From Hymenobacter metallicola (GTDB lineage: Bacteria; Bacteroidota; Bacteroidia; Cytophagales; Hymenobacteraceae): DNA of 64,000 nucleotides. The notes beneath the pieces are model-generated. The model saw nothing but the letters and a program-made list of their open reading frames with translations. It made no database searches and was not told the DNA's origin. Location: positions 930,001 through 994,000 of the forward strand of contig NZ_SRMB01000001.1 of assembly GCF_004745645.1 (NCBI RefSeq), read 5' to 3'. The position numbers and the translations under genes were made by a program. Shown one piece after another: positions 44,539-54,374 of this stretch. Positions within the stretch are counted from its first letter, which is position 1. Each line of letters opens with the position of its first letter.

Positions 44539-46890
44539 ATGAGTGCCGAAGAAGAAATCCGGGCGCTGCGCCGCCGCGTAACCGAGCTCGAAGCCCAGCT
44601 GCCCACCGCCGGTGCGGCCCTCACTCCCCCGCCTGATGTATACCACCAGTTGGTGCAGGTGGCTCCCCTGGCCCTGTACCTGTACACGCCCGACACCGGC
44701 GCTGAGCAGCAGCTTAACGACCAGCTGGCCCGGGTGCTGCATCTCGACGCTCCTGGGCCGATGCTGGGCTTGCTGCACCCGCAGGACAGGCGGCGGCTGC
44801 GCGCCCACTATGCCCTGCTCGGCCAGGACCCCGCGCGGCGGCTGCCGGCCCTGGAGTTGCGCCTGCGCACCCGGGCCGGCCGCTGGCACTGGTTCCGGGT
44901 GCAGCACACGCCCCTGTCCACCGCCTCCCGCCAGCTGCTGGGCACTTTGCTCGACATCAATGCCGACAAGGAGCACGCGGCGCGCCTGGCCCAGCAGCAG
45001 CAGTTCAGCTGGCACCAGGAACGGGAGCGGGAGCTGGTGCGGCAGGTAATCGACGCCAGCCCCAACCCTATCTATGTAAAGGATGAGGCCGGGCGGCTGA
45101 TTCTGGCCAACGAAGCCTACGCCCGCCTGCACCAGCGCCGCGTGGCCGAGATGCTGAGCCAGATGCCGACCTGGCAAAGCGCCGAGCAGCAGCAGCAGGA
45201 CCAGGATTTGCTGACGACGGGCACCACGCTCAGCGTGGAAGAGTGCCACCTAGGCCCCGAGGCCGTTCCGGCGTGGTATCATACCATCAAAAAGCCTTTG
45301 GGGCAACCCGACGGCACCCGGTACCTGCTCAGTATTTCCTCCAACGTGACGGCTCTGAAGCAGGCCCGCGAGGCGGCCGAGGAGTCGGCGCGGGCCAAGG
45401 AGGTGTTTCTGGCCAACATGAGCCACGAGATTCGCACCCCCATGAACGGCATTGTGGGGCTGGCCCGCCTGCTCAAAAAAACGCCCATTTCGGCCCAGCA
45501 AGCCGATTACCTGGACCTGATTCTGACCAATGCCGGCAGCCTGCTGGTGGTTATCAACGACATCCTCGACTTTGCCAAGATGGAAGCCGGCCGCCTCGAC
45601 CTGGAAAGCCGGCCCTTTGACGTAGCCGACACGGTGCGCAGTGTAAGCCGCTCGTTGGCCCTGGTAGCCGAGTCGAAAGGCCTGCAGCTGCACACTTGCG
45701 TGCCCGCCGAGCCCCTGCCCGTAGTAGCCGGCGACGCTGTGCGCCTGGGCCAGGTGCTGGTCAACCTGCTCAACAACGCCATCAAGTTTACCAGCTCCGG
45801 CACCATCACCGTGAGCGTGGAGCCCGTCGGTGCGCCGGCCGAAGCGCAGCAAACCGTGCGCTTTTGCGTAGCCGACACGGGCATCGGAATCAGCCCCGAG
45901 AAGTTTGAGCAGGTTTTTCAGAGCTTTGCCCAGGCTACCAGCACCACCACCCGGCTCTACGGCGGCACGGGCCTGGGGCTGGCCATCTGCAAGCACCTGG
46001 TAGAGCTGCAGGGCGGCCACATCGGGCTCGACAGTGCGCCGGGGCGCGGCAGCCGCTTCTACGTAACGCTGACCTACCCGCTGAGCGACCAGGCCCCGGC
46101 CCCGGCCTTCGAGGCTCCGCAGGCCCTGCCCGCGGGACTGCTGCGGGGCCTGCGGGTACTGCTGGTCGAAGACAACCCGGTCAACAAGCTGCTGGCCTGC
46201 TCGCTGCTGCAGGAGTGGCAAACTGACTCGGAAGTGGCGGCCGACGGCGCTCAGGCCCTGCACTTGGCCCTGCACCAGCCCTTCGACCTGATTCTGATGG
46301 ACATTCAGATGCCGCAGGTGAACGGGCTGGAGGCGACGGCCGAGCTACGCCGCACGCCGGGCCCCAACCAGTACACCCCCATTGTGGCCCTGACGGCCAA
46401 CGCGCTGAAAACGGACGTGGATTCCTACCCCCACGCTGGCTTTACCGACTGGCTGGTGAAACCCTACCACGAAAACAACCTCTACCAGGTAATTGCCCGC
46501 AACACGGGCCGTACCCAGGTGCAGGAAGCCACGCTTGAAACCACCGCCGACCAGCCCGCCTACGGGTTCGAGGGCTTGGGCAAACTGGCCAACGACCCGG
46601 ACTTTATTCGCAAGATGCAGCAGCTCTTTGTCGATACCGTACCCCAGCAGATGGAGGAGCTGCACACCTTGCTGCGGCAGCACGACTGGCCGGCTTCGGC
46701 CCGACTCACGCATAGCCTTAAATCGACGTTTGGCAACCTGCAGATAGCCGAGGCGCTGGCAGGAATAAAAAAAATTGAGGAGATAATTAAAAAAAATCCG
46801 GACCCTTCGCACCTCCTGCAACTCCACCGTAGCGTTCACCAAGTGACCACGCAAATGGCTGTGACTTTCACAACCCAGCTATTGGCTTGA
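44539..46890 (+). CDS. Hybrid sensor histidine kinase with receiver and HPt domains
   Basis: The 783-residue protein has an N-terminal coil, two PAS-like domains (about residues 30-140 and 165-275), and HisKA with [17 protein letters not shown] (His 296). An HATPase follows ([26 protein letters not shown]), then a receiver with VEDN and the phospho-acceptor Asp in LILMDIQMP (588) and Lys in LVKPY. The C-terminal HPt has [12 protein letters not shown] (His 725). No membrane helix is seen, so it may sense a cytoplasmic signal. The last 130 bases contain two A8 runs, unusual in this gene. Its partner might be the nearby response regulator. Confidence 0.92.
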   Translation: MSAEEEIRALRRRVTELEAQLPTAGAALTPPPDVYHQLVQVAPLALYLYTPDTGAEQQLNDQLARVLHLDAPGPMLGLLHPQDRRRLRAHYALLGQDPARRLPALELRLRTRAGRWHWFRVQHTPLSTASRQLLGTLLDINADKEHAARLAQQQQFSWHQERERELVRQVIDASPNPIYVKDEAGRLILANEAYARLHQRRVAEMLSQMPTWQSAEQQQQDQDLLTTGTTLSVEECHLGPEAVPAWYHTIKKPLGQPDGTRYLLSISSNVTALKQAREAAEESARAKEVFLANMSHEIRTPMNGIVGLARLLKKTPISAQQADYLDLILTNAGSLLVVINDILDFAKMEAGRLDLESRPFDVADTVRSVSRSLALVAESKGLQLHTCVPAEPLPVVAGDAVRLGQVLVNLLNNAIKFTSSGTITVSVEPVGAPAEAQQTVRFCVADTGIGISPEKFEQVFQSFAQATSTTTRLYGGTGLGLAICKHLVELQGGHIGLDSAPGRGSRFYVTLTYPLSDQAPAPAFEAPQALPAGLLRGLRVLLVEDNPVNKLLACSLLQEWQTDSEVAADGAQALHLALHQPFDLILMDIQMPQVNGLEATAELRRTPGPNQYTPIVALTANALKTDVDSYPHAGFTDWLVKPYHENNLYQVIARNTGRTQVQEATLETTADQPAYGFEGLGKLANDPDFIRKMQQLFVDTVPQQMEELHTLLRQHDWPASARLTHSLKSTFGNLQIAEALAGIKKIEEIIKKNPDPSHLLQLHRSVHQVTTQMAVTFTTQLLA

Positions 46891-47487
46891 ACAATGGAAA
46901 AGCTACCACTGAAACGATTGCAATGACTTAATTTTTTGTACAAAACAAGTATTTAATATTCCTTAACATAGTCAAAATACGACCCTCTTACGGGCATAAA
47001 ACTAATAAGCGTTAGTGCTTTACTAAGACCAACTGTAGTTACCCTTAAACTCAACGCACTGTGGGTTAATGCAAACCGATTCAAAAATCATTACGTAAAT
47101 TGAACCGTTGCCCAAACAGTGCGCCCCCAGGCACCCCGCCTGGTGCGGACCCGTTTCGGAGTACTGCTGCCCCCGCGCTATTCCAGCTGCCGCTCCCACC
47201 AGCTGGTCTTTATCCCAGTTTTGCTCGTGGCTACCTGCCAAAGATCTGGCTAGTCCTGCTAACCGCATGCCGGGTTCACAAATAAGCTTTAATCAACATT
47301 TTTTGTAATTAAGTAAAGCTTACCTGCTCCTGCCTACCGTCGGGACCTAGCTCAGTTGCGGCTTCGACCTGCGCAGCTGGCCCCTGGGCCCTCCCATCCC
47401 ACCCCTTCCCACGAGTTTCTCCCGCTGGCCGCCCAGCGGCCGGAAGAATATTGGCTAATCCGTGCAGTTGAACCAAATCTACTTTCT
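46891..47487. other. AT-rich intergenic region upstream of the response regulator
   Basis: These 597 bases hold no convincing gene. The first 200 are clearly AT-rich. An imperfect inverted repeat, TAAGCTTTA (47283-47291) and TAAAGCTTA (47314-47322), is centred on an AT-rich stretch and could be an operator or a hairpin. The promoter of the polysaccharide cluster is expected here. Confidence 0.45.
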
Positions 47488-47904
47488 ATGCTTCACTCCA
47501 ACTCCAAGCAGTCCGCCCGCGGCCCGAAGCACCTGCTCGTCATCGACGACGAGCCCGCCATTCGCCTGATTCTGGACCACTACTTTTCCCACGACTACCG
47601 CGTGGTTCTTACCGCCAACGGGCAGGAAGCCCTGGCCTGGCTGCGGGCCGGCAATCTGGCCGAGGCCATCGTGCTCGACTACGAGATGCCCCTGATGAAC
47701 GGGCTCGACTTCATCAAGCAGATCCGGGCCGACGAAGCCCACGAAAACACGCCTATTCTGGTGCTTTCCGGCACCGACGAGACCAGCAACAAGATTCTGT
47801 GCCTCAAACAGGGGGCCGACGACTACCTGGTCAAGCCCTTTAACCCGGAGGAACTGGAAATCCGGATTCAGAAGATACTGCAGCGCGTAGGGGCCAGCGC
47901 CTAG
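47488..47904 (+). CDS. Single-domain response regulator
   Basis: The 138-residue protein is a stand-alone receiver domain: LLVIDDEPAIR (acidic pair at 20-21), phospho-acceptor Asp in IVLDYEMP (64), the Ser switch in VLSGTD (94) and Lys in LVKPFNPEE (116). There is no output domain, so it would act by protein-protein contact, like CheY. The ATG at 47488 was chosen; upstream codons are unlike a protein. It lies 101 bases before the sugar transferase and may regulate the polysaccharide cluster or receive phosphate from the hybrid kinase. Confidence 0.88.
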   Translation: MLHSNSKQSARGPKHLLVIDDEPAIRLILDHYFSHDYRVVLTANGQEALAWLRAGNLAEAIVLDYEMPLMNGLDFIKQIRADEAHENTPILVLSGTDETSNKILCLKQGADDYLVKPFNPEELEIRIQKILQRVGASA

Positions 47905-48005
47905 GCTCCCCGGCCGCATTCTGCTCCCACCGGGCTCTGCTATCGGAGCCATTCCCAGCCTTTTGCACCTCTCTGCCTGGTCTTACCCCCAACATCTCCC
48001 TCCGA

Positions 48006-48884
48006 ATGGAAGCTCTCCTGAACCAACCCTATTCTCCGGCCGCCGACAAAACCCCGTTTCTGCCCCGCTGGCGCTTTGCCTGGCGGCCGGCCGCCCGCAC
48101 CCGCCGCCCGCCGGCCGCCCCGGCCGCTACCGGCGGGGCCCTGCCCTGGTCGAAGCGGTTGTTTGACGTGGTGGTGGCGGCCTTGGGCCTGCTGTGCCTG
48201 CTCCCGCTGTTTGCCGTAGTGGCCCTGCTCATCAAGCTTGAGTCGCGGGGGCCGGTGTTTTACTACTCCTACCGCGTGGGCACGGGCTACCGCATCTTCC
48301 GCTTCTGGAAGTTTCGCTCGATGCGGCCCGATGCCGACCAGCTCCTGGCCTCGATGAAAGACCTGAACCAGTACCAGGCCGCCGAGCCCGACACCCTGGC
48401 CCCGGCCGCCGACGACACCTGCGCCTGCGGGCCCCAGTGCCGCAGCCAGCTGATTGACAAGCACGGCCGCCTGGTGTGCGAGCGGCAGCACCAGTTGCGC
48501 AAAAAAGCCCGCGGGGGAGCTGCCTTCATCAAGATTGCCAACGACCCGCGCATTACCCGCCTCGGGGCCTTTCTGCGCAATACCAGCTTCGACGAACTGC
48601 CCCAGCTCTGGAACGTGCTGCGCGGCGACATGAGCATCGTGGGCAACCGGCCCCTGCCCATCTACGAGGCCGAAAAGCTGACGACCGACCAGTTTGCCGC
48701 CCGCTTCGGCGCGCCCTCGGGCATCACCGGCCTGTGGCAGGTCAGCAAGCGGGGCAAGGGTACGATGTCGGAAGAGGAACGCATTGCCCTGGACGTGGAA
48801 TATGCCCGCACCTACTCGCTCAAGCAGGATCTGCGCATTCTGCTGCGCACCGTACCGGCCTTGTTTCAACAGGAGAACGTCTGA
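48006..48884 (+). CDS. Initiating sugar transferase (polyprenyl-phosphate sugar-1-phosphate transferase)
   Basis: The 292-residue protein moves a sugar-1-phosphate to undecaprenyl phosphate, starting the repeat unit. It has one membrane helix (about residues 52-77) after KRLFDVVVAALG, the WKFRSM motif (101-106), and the catalytic ending NDPRITRLGAFLRNTSFDEL, DMSIVGNRPLP and GLWQVSKRG. Between WKFRSM and NDPR there is an insert with four Cys (139, 141, 145, 158). It begins the biosynthetic part of the cluster and its stop shares one base with the next start (TGATG). Confidence 0.93.
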   Translation: MEALLNQPYSPAADKTPFLPRWRFAWRPAARTRRPPAAPAATGGALPWSKRLFDVVVAALGLLCLLPLFAVVALLIKLESRGPVFYYSYRVGTGYRIFRFWKFRSMRPDADQLLASMKDLNQYQAAEPDTLAPAADDTCACGPQCRSQLIDKHGRLVCERQHQLRKKARGGAAFIKIANDPRITRLGAFLRNTSFDELPQLWNVLRGDMSIVGNRPLPIYEAEKLTTDQFAARFGAPSGITGLWQVSKRGKGTMSEEERIALDVEYARTYSLKQDLRILLRTVPALFQQENV

Positions 48885-49645
48885 TGAAACAAGCTGTAGC
48901 CCTCCTCCTGCTTCTGCTGCTGGCCGGCCGGCCGGCCCCGGCCCAGAGCGTGCTGGCCCCGGCGGCGCCCACGCTGGTGGCGGCCGAGTTTTTTGCCGCC
49001 CCCGAGCTGGTGCTGCCCCGCCTCTACGAAGCGGCCATCAGCCACTCGGCCGAGGTAGCCCAGCTCGAAGCCAGCCGGGAAATTGCCAGCCAGGACCTGA
49101 AGCTGACCCGCCAGAAGCCGCTGAATATGCTGGCCCTGAGTTCGAGCTACAACTACGGCACACTGCCCTACTTCGCCGCGTCCGACGGCACGGCCCAGGT
49201 CTACCAGTTCAACCCCTTCTCGCAGGGGGCCCGGGCCCAGTACTCGGCCGGCCTGAGCGTGGTAGCGCCCCTGGACGTGCTCTTCGGCCGCCGCACCACG
49301 GTGCACCGCCAGGAGTTGGTGCTGAGCCGGGCCCAGGCCGAGCGCCAGCAGAAGGAAAGTGAAATCCGCCAGGTTGTCATCGTCCGCTACCAGGAGCTGG
49401 CCCTGGCCCGCACCGCCCTGCAACACTACCAGGACGCGCTGCAGTCGGCCAGCGTGAGCCGCAAAATAGCCGACCGGCGCTTCAAGGACGGCGAAATTCA
49501 GGTCGATGAGCAGATGGCCGCCATGGATTTCTACGGCAAGGCCCTGCTGGCCCAGGAAGAAGCTAAAAGTAAGTACCGCACCGCCCAGCTGCTTTTGGAA
49601 GAGCTGATTGGCATGCCCATCACGATGTTAATGCTCCGAAAATGA
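48884..49645 (+). CDS. Half-length TolC-family outer membrane protein
   Basis: The 253-residue protein has a signal peptide (MKQAVALLLLLLLAGRPAPAQ). One TolC-type repeat follows: helix (LYEAAISHSAEVAQLEASRE), beta segment (LALSSSYNYG ... YSAGLSVVAPL) and long helices (RYQELALARTALQHYQDALQ, FKDGEIQVDEQMAAMDFYG). Normal TolC proteins have two such repeats and 420-490 residues. It overlaps the sugar transferase stop by one base and the chain-length gene by ATGA. It could form the outer-membrane exit for the polysaccharide in place of a Wza-type protein, which is absent here. Confidence 0.8.
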   Translation: MKQAVALLLLLLLAGRPAPAQSVLAPAAPTLVAAEFFAAPELVLPRLYEAAISHSAEVAQLEASREIASQDLKLTRQKPLNMLALSSSYNYGTLPYFAASDGTAQVYQFNPFSQGARAQYSAGLSVVAPLDVLFGRRTTVHRQELVLSRAQAERQQKESEIRQVVIVRYQELALARTALQHYQDALQSASVSRKIADRRFKDGEIQVDEQMAAMDFYGKALLAQEEAKSKYRTAQLLLEELIGMPITMLMLRK

Positions 49646-51921
49646 CCCCACGCGACTTCCTGCGGCTGCTGCGGCGGCACTGGCTCCTGCTGCTGCTTAT
49701 TCCGGCCACCACGGCGGCCTCCATTTACGTCTTTACCCGGTTTCAGCCCAAAAAATACACTTCCGACACGGTCATTTACACGGGCATTGCCTCGGGCTAC
49801 AAGATTGAGGGCGGCAACAACGACAACGGCGCCGGCGGCTGGAATGCCACGGCTACGGCCTTCGACAACCTGCTGAGCTTGATCAATGCCCGCGACACCC
49901 GCCAGGAAGTATGCCTGCGCCTGCTGGCCTGGCGCCTGCTGCAGGATGCCCCGGGCACCCGCCTCCGGCCCACGCCCCCGGCCGGCCCCGACGCCGGCCT
50001 GCTAGGCCGCCTCACGGCCCGGCAAACGGCCAAAAAGGCGCAGAACTCGGCCTACGCCCAGCTGCCGGCCGCGCTGAAAGCCCGCCTGACCGGGCCCACG
50101 CTGGAGGAAACCACCCGGCGGGTGCTGGCCGCCTACGAGGCCTCGCCGACCAACCCGCTCTACCGGCTCATCAATTCCAAAGACCCGCTCTACTCGGAAG
50201 AAGCCCTGTGGCGCATTACGGCCGGGCGGGTGAAAGACAGTGACCTGATCCGGCTCGAGTACAACGCCTCCGACCCAGTGGTTGTCCAGAAAACCCTGGA
50301 GATTCTGACCCAGGTCTTCATTCGCAAGCACCAGGCCCTGTTTACGGGGCAGAACGAGTCGGTTATCGGCTACTTCAACGGGGCCGCGGAAAAAGCCCGG
50401 CAGCGCCTGCAGGCCGCCGAGCAGCGCCTGCTTGAGTTTCACCAGAAACACAATATCGTCGACTACGACAAGCAGATTGTGGCCTCCACCGAGGAGCGGC
50501 AGCTGGCCCTGGACAAGTACAACGCCCTGGAAATGCAGTACGCCGGCGCTTCCTCCACCCTGAAGTCGGTGGAAGGCACGCTGAGCAAGCGGGGCGTGTC
50601 GAACTTGAAAAGCCAGGAGATTATTCGCCTGCGCAACCAGCTCGCAGCCCTGAACAGCCAGATTTCGGAAGTGGAGCTGCTGAACCAGGCCCAGCCCAGC
50701 GCCAGCAGCAACGAGCGGCTGGCCAGCCTGCGCAGGCAGGCCACCGAGCTGTCGGACCGCATCGGCGAGACGGTGAACAGCTACTACGCCAACGCCCACT
50801 CGGCCCAGGGCGTGGCCGTGAAGGATTTGCTCAGCGACTACACCAAAAACAACCTGCTGGTGGCCGACTTGCGCAGCCAGCTGGGCCTGATGCGCCAGCA
50901 GCGCGAAGTGGCGGCCAGCCAGTACAACAAGCTCGTGCCGTTGGGGGCAGAAATCCGCAAGATCCGGCGCGAGGTAGAGGTAGCCGAGAAGGAGTACCTC
51001 TCCCAGATGGAAGGCCTCAAGCAAAGCAAGCTTTCGGAGCAGAACGGGGTGCTGGCCTCCCAGCTGCGGGTGGTCGACCCGCCCTACCTGCCCCTGGACG
51101 CGAACGGGTCCAAAACCCTGTTGCTGATGCTGGGAGGCTTTCTGGGCTCGTTTCTGCTGCTCGGGGCCGCGCTGGTTACCACTGGCATGCTGGACCAGAC
51201 CCTGCAGCAGCCCGCCGTGGCCACCCGGCTCACCAAGCTGCCGGTCGTGGGTGTACTGCCCCGCACCCAGGGCCTGAGCCCGCAGCAGCTCGTGGATGCC
51301 AAGCGGGCCGAAGCCCACCTGGGCCGGCAACTGCTGCTCAAGCTGCAGCAGCGCCACCCCGACAAGCCCTACGTCATCGGGGTGCTGAGCAGCCAGAGCG
51401 GGGAAGGCAAAACGGCCGTGTGCAACTCCCTGGCCGCCAGCCTGCGCGAGATGCGCATCAAAACCCTGGCCCTGTTTCCCAATGACCATTGCATTCCGCT
51501 GCTGCCGGACGAAGACACCCGGTTTTACTCGCCGCTGCAGGGCGTTGCCCCCGGGGCTACGCTGACCGATTTTGTGGGCAAGGCCGTGCACCCCAACATG
51601 GTCGTTATCGTCGAGTTCCCGGCCTTGCTCGAATCGGCCTACCCGGCTTCGCTGCTCCAGGAACTGGATTTGCTGCTGGTAGCCGCCCGGGCCGACCGGG
51701 CCTGGCACCCGGCCGACCGCACCCTCTTCGACAACATCAAGCGTATTGCCCACGCACCCATCGAGCTGGTGCTCAACGGGGTGCTACCCGAATACGTGAC
51801 CGACTTTATCGGCAAGCAGGCCCGGCCCTCACACACCCAGCCCGTGCTGCCGGCCCATCCGCCGCAGAACCTGCTGACCCCGCACCCGGCCGCGGCGCCC
51901 CCCGTGCCGAGCGAAGCCTAG
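49642..51921 (+). CDS. Wzz/GumC-like chain-length protein with degenerate BY-kinase domain
   Basis: The 759-residue protein has two membrane helices (about residues 14-31 and 491-515) bracketing a large periplasmic region with coiled coils (about 240-480), as in Wzc and GumC. The C-terminal cytoplasmic domain has a P-loop SSQSGEGKTAV (Lys about 590). The Walker A' Asp-x-Asp region reads TLALFPNDH, and the Walker B area is VVIVEFPALLES instead of the usual IIDTPP. There is no C-terminal Tyr cluster. It probably controls chain length and export, with doubtful kinase activity. It overlaps the TolC-like gene by 4 bases. Confidence 0.87.
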   Translation: MTPRDFLRLLRRHWLLLLLIPATTAASIYVFTRFQPKKYTSDTVIYTGIASGYKIEGGNNDNGAGGWNATATAFDNLLSLINARDTRQEVCLRLLAWRLLQDAPGTRLRPTPPAGPDAGLLGRLTARQTAKKAQNSAYAQLPAALKARLTGPTLEETTRRVLAAYEASPTNPLYRLINSKDPLYSEEALWRITAGRVKDSDLIRLEYNASDPVVVQKTLEILTQVFIRKHQALFTGQNESVIGYFNGAAEKARQRLQAAEQRLLEFHQKHNIVDYDKQIVASTEERQLALDKYNALEMQYAGASSTLKSVEGTLSKRGVSNLKSQEIIRLRNQLAALNSQISEVELLNQAQPSASSNERLASLRRQATELSDRIGETVNSYYANAHSAQGVAVKDLLSDYTKNNLLVADLRSQLGLMRQQREVAASQYNKLVPLGAEIRKIRREVEVAEKEYLSQMEGLKQSKLSEQNGVLASQLRVVDPPYLPLDANGSKTLLLMLGGFLGSFLLLGAALVTTGMLDQTLQQPAVATRLTKLPVVGVLPRTQGLSPQQLVDAKRAEAHLGRQLLLKLQQRHPDKPYVIGVLSSQSGEGKTAVCNSLAASLREMRIKTLALFPNDHCIPLLPDEDTRFYSPLQGVAPGATLTDFVGKAVHPNMVVIVEFPALLESAYPASLLQELDLLLVAARADRAWHPADRTLFDNIKRIAHAPIELVLNGVLPEYVTDFIGKQARPSHTQPVLPAHPPQNLLTPHPAAAPPVPSEA

Positions 51922-52002
51922 CCTGCCCCTTTCTGTATCCCTGCTGATGCGCCCTGGCCTTGCCCCTGCTGGTACTGGCCGGCCTCTTACTGCCCTTCCT
52001 GC

Positions 52003-53436
52003 GTGAATCATCTGCTTTCTTCCTCGGCCCTGCGACCCAAACCTCTGCTGCTCCCGCTGGGCCTGCTGGCGAGCATCGTCGTGGGCTGGCTCACGGCTGG
52101 CCATGGCCCCGTGGTCGTGGGCTTGCTGATTGCGCTGGCCGTGGCCGGGCCGTTCGGGCTGGCCTTGTTTCGCCAGCCCCGCCTGGGAATCATCGGGCTG
52201 GTGGTGTACTGCTTTCTGCTCTTTATTCTGGTGCGCGAAGTGGGCGGCATTCCCTACGGCATGGCCGTCGATGCCCTGCTGGTGCTGACCTGGGTGGCCG
52301 TGGCCTTCAACCACGAGCGGTTCGACTGGCGGCGCCTGCGCAACGACCTGGGCCTGGTGACGCTGCTGTGGCTGGGCTACAACCTGCTGGAGCTGGGCAA
52401 CCCCGCCGGGGCCAGCCTGGCGGGCTGGTTTCAGGAAATGCGCAGCACGGCCCTGTACTGGAGCCTGGGCGTGCCCCTGGCCATGCTGCTCTTCACCCGG
52501 CGCCAGGATCTGAACCTGTTTCTGGTACTCATCCTGGGGTTGTCGGTGCTGGGCGCCCTGAACGGTCTCAAGCAGCAGCTGCTGGGCCTTTCGCCGGGGG
52601 AACAGGCCTTTCTGGATGAAAACACGAAAACCCACCTGCTCTGGGGCAAGCTGCGGGTGTTTTCCTTCTACAGCGACGCCGGCCAGTTCGGTGCCGCCCA
52701 GGCCCATATCCTGGTCGTGGCCCTGGTGCTGGCCCTGGGCCCGTTTGCCAAGTGGCAGCGCCTGCTGCTGCTGGCCGCCGCCGGTCTGCTGCTCGTCGGC
52801 ATGCTGCTTTCGGGCACCCGCGGGGCCTTGTTTGCCCTGGGCGTGGGCATAGCGGTGGCCCTGCTGATCAGCAAAAACATCAAGGCCCTGGTGCTGGGCG
52901 GCCTGCTGGCCCTGGGCTGCTTCGGGGTGCTCAAGTACACCACCATCGGCAACCAGAACTACAGCATCTACCGCCTGCGCACCGCCCTCGACCCCCAGGA
53001 TGCCTCCCTGAACGTGCGCCTGCGCAACCAGCTGGCCCTGCGCGACTACCTCAGCAGCCGGCCCTTCGGGGGCGGGGTAGGCTCCATCGGCAACACCGGC
53101 ATTCACTACAACGCCGGCCAGTACCTGGCGACCATTCCGCCCGACTCCTACTGGGTGAAGGTATGGGCCATGTACGGCATCGTGGGCTTCGTGCTCTGGC
53201 TGGGCATCATGCTCTACATCCTGGGCAAGTGCTGCGGCATCGTGTGGCGCATCCGCGACAAACAACTCAAAGTCAAGCTCCTGGCCCTTACGGCCGGCTT
53301 TGCCGGCAGCCTGGTCTGCAGCTACGGCAACGAGGTCATCAACTTCATGCCCTCGGCCCTGATCGTGTACCTGACCTGGGCCTTCGTCTTTGCCGGCCCC
53401 CGGCTCGACCGGCCCGCCCAACAAGCTACCTCCTAA
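52003..53436 (+). CDS. O-antigen ligase/polymerase family protein
   Basis: The 477-residue protein has about 11 membrane helices and a large loop with SYRPF-like content, ending DYLSSRPFGGGVGSIGN, which fits the Wzy_C (O-antigen ligase/polymerase) family. It should polymerise the repeat units in the periplasm. The start is GTG at 52003 (VNHLLSSSALRPK); no in-frame ATG lies nearby. A 19-codon frame (51947-52006) ends in TGA overlapping that GTG and could couple translation. It lies downstream of the chain-length gene. Confidence 0.85.
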   Translation: MNHLLSSSALRPKPLLLPLGLLASIVVGWLTAGHGPVVVGLLIALAVAGPFGLALFRQPRLGIIGLVVYCFLLFILVREVGGIPYGMAVDALLVLTWVAVAFNHERFDWRRLRNDLGLVTLLWLGYNLLELGNPAGASLAGWFQEMRSTALYWSLGVPLAMLLFTRRQDLNLFLVLILGLSVLGALNGLKQQLLGLSPGEQAFLDENTKTHLLWGKLRVFSFYSDAGQFGAAQAHILVVALVLALGPFAKWQRLLLLAAAGLLLVGMLLSGTRGALFALGVGIAVALLISKNIKALVLGGLLALGCFGVLKYTTIGNQNYSIYRLRTALDPQDASLNVRLRNQLALRDYLSSRPFGGGVGSIGNTGIHYNAGQYLATIPPDSYWVKVWAMYGIVGFVLWLGIMLYILGKCCGIVWRIRDKQLKVKLLALTAGFAGSLVCSYGNEVINFMPSALIVYLTWAFVFAGPRLDRPAQQATS

Positions 53437-53447
53437 CCGATTCTGCT

Positions 53448-54347
53448 ATGGCTACGCCGCTGGTTTCCATCATTTCCATCAACTACAACCAGGCCCAGGT
53501 GACCTGCGAAATGCTGGCTTCCCTGCGCCAGATTACCTATCCACGGGTGGAAATTCTGGTTGTCGACAACGCCTCGCCCACCGACGACCCGGGCATCATT
53601 GCCGAGCGGTTCCCGGAAGTACAGCTGATTCGCTCGGCCGAAAACCTGGGCTTTGCCGGGGGCAACAACCTGGGTATCGCCCAGGCCCAGGGCGACTACC
53701 TGCTGTTTCTCAACAACGACACGGAGGTTGCGCCCGACTTTCTGGAGCCCCTGGTCGAGCTCTTTGAGCAGAACCCGCGGGCCGGGGTGGCCTCGCCCAA
53801 AATCCTCTTCCACGACTCGGGCGACCTTATTCAGTACGCCGGCTCGCGGGGCATCAATACCTGGACGGGGCGCAGCATCACCATCGGCCAGCTCGAGCCC
53901 GACTGCGGGCAGCACAACCGTTCGGCTGAGACCGAGCTGGCCGACGGGGCCGCCATGATGGTGCCCCGCCGGGTGGTAGAAGCCGTGGGCCGCATGCCCG
54001 AGCTTTACTTTCTCTACTACGAAGAGCTGGACTGGTGCGAGATGATCAAGCGCGCCGGCTACCGCTGCCACTACGTGGCCGAGTCGACGGTGTACCACAA
54101 GGAGTCGATGTCGGTGGGCAAGGCCTCGGTGCTGAAAACCTACTACATGAACCGCAACCGCCTGCTCTTTATCCGGCGCAACAGCGCGGGCTGGGCCCGC
54201 CTGACCAGCATTCTGGTGTTTGTGGCGGCGGCCCTGCCCAAGAAGGCCGTGCAGTTTTCCCTGCACCGCGAGTGGCAGCACCTGCTGGCCCTGGGCCGGG
54301 GCCTGCGCTGGAACCTGCAGCACCCGAAGCTGACCGACCTGCGCTGA
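53448..54347 (+). CDS. Family 2 glycosyltransferase (rhamnosyltransferase-like)
   Basis: This 299-residue cytoplasmic protein has the GT-A fold pattern: SIISINYNQAQVTCEMLASL, VVDNASPTDDP, ENLGFAGGNNLGIAQAQG, the DxD equivalent in LFLNNDTEV, and MMVPRRVVEAVG, then LYYEELDWCEMIKRAGYR. This profile is common among WbbL-like rhamnosyltransferases, but the donor cannot be deduced. It starts 11 bases after the polymerase stop and is the first of the elongating transferases. Confidence 0.9.
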   Translation: MATPLVSIISINYNQAQVTCEMLASLRQITYPRVEILVVDNASPTDDPGIIAERFPEVQLIRSAENLGFAGGNNLGIAQAQGDYLLFLNNDTEVAPDFLEPLVELFEQNPRAGVASPKILFHDSGDLIQYAGSRGINTWTGRSITIGQLEPDCGQHNRSAETELADGAAMMVPRRVVEAVGRMPELYFLYYEELDWCEMIKRAGYRCHYVAESTVYHKESMSVGKASVLKTYYMNRNRLLFIRRNSAGWARLTSILVFVAAALPKKAVQFSLHREWQHLLALGRGLRWNLQHPKLTDLR

Positions 54348-54374
54348 TTCTTCCTGGCTTTTATCCCGACTTCT

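Noticed and set aside
50002..51753. A 583-codon minus-strand frame
   Set aside because: It is a shadow of the Wzz/Wzc-like gene, which has clear domains and overlaps its neighbours by normal operon spacing.
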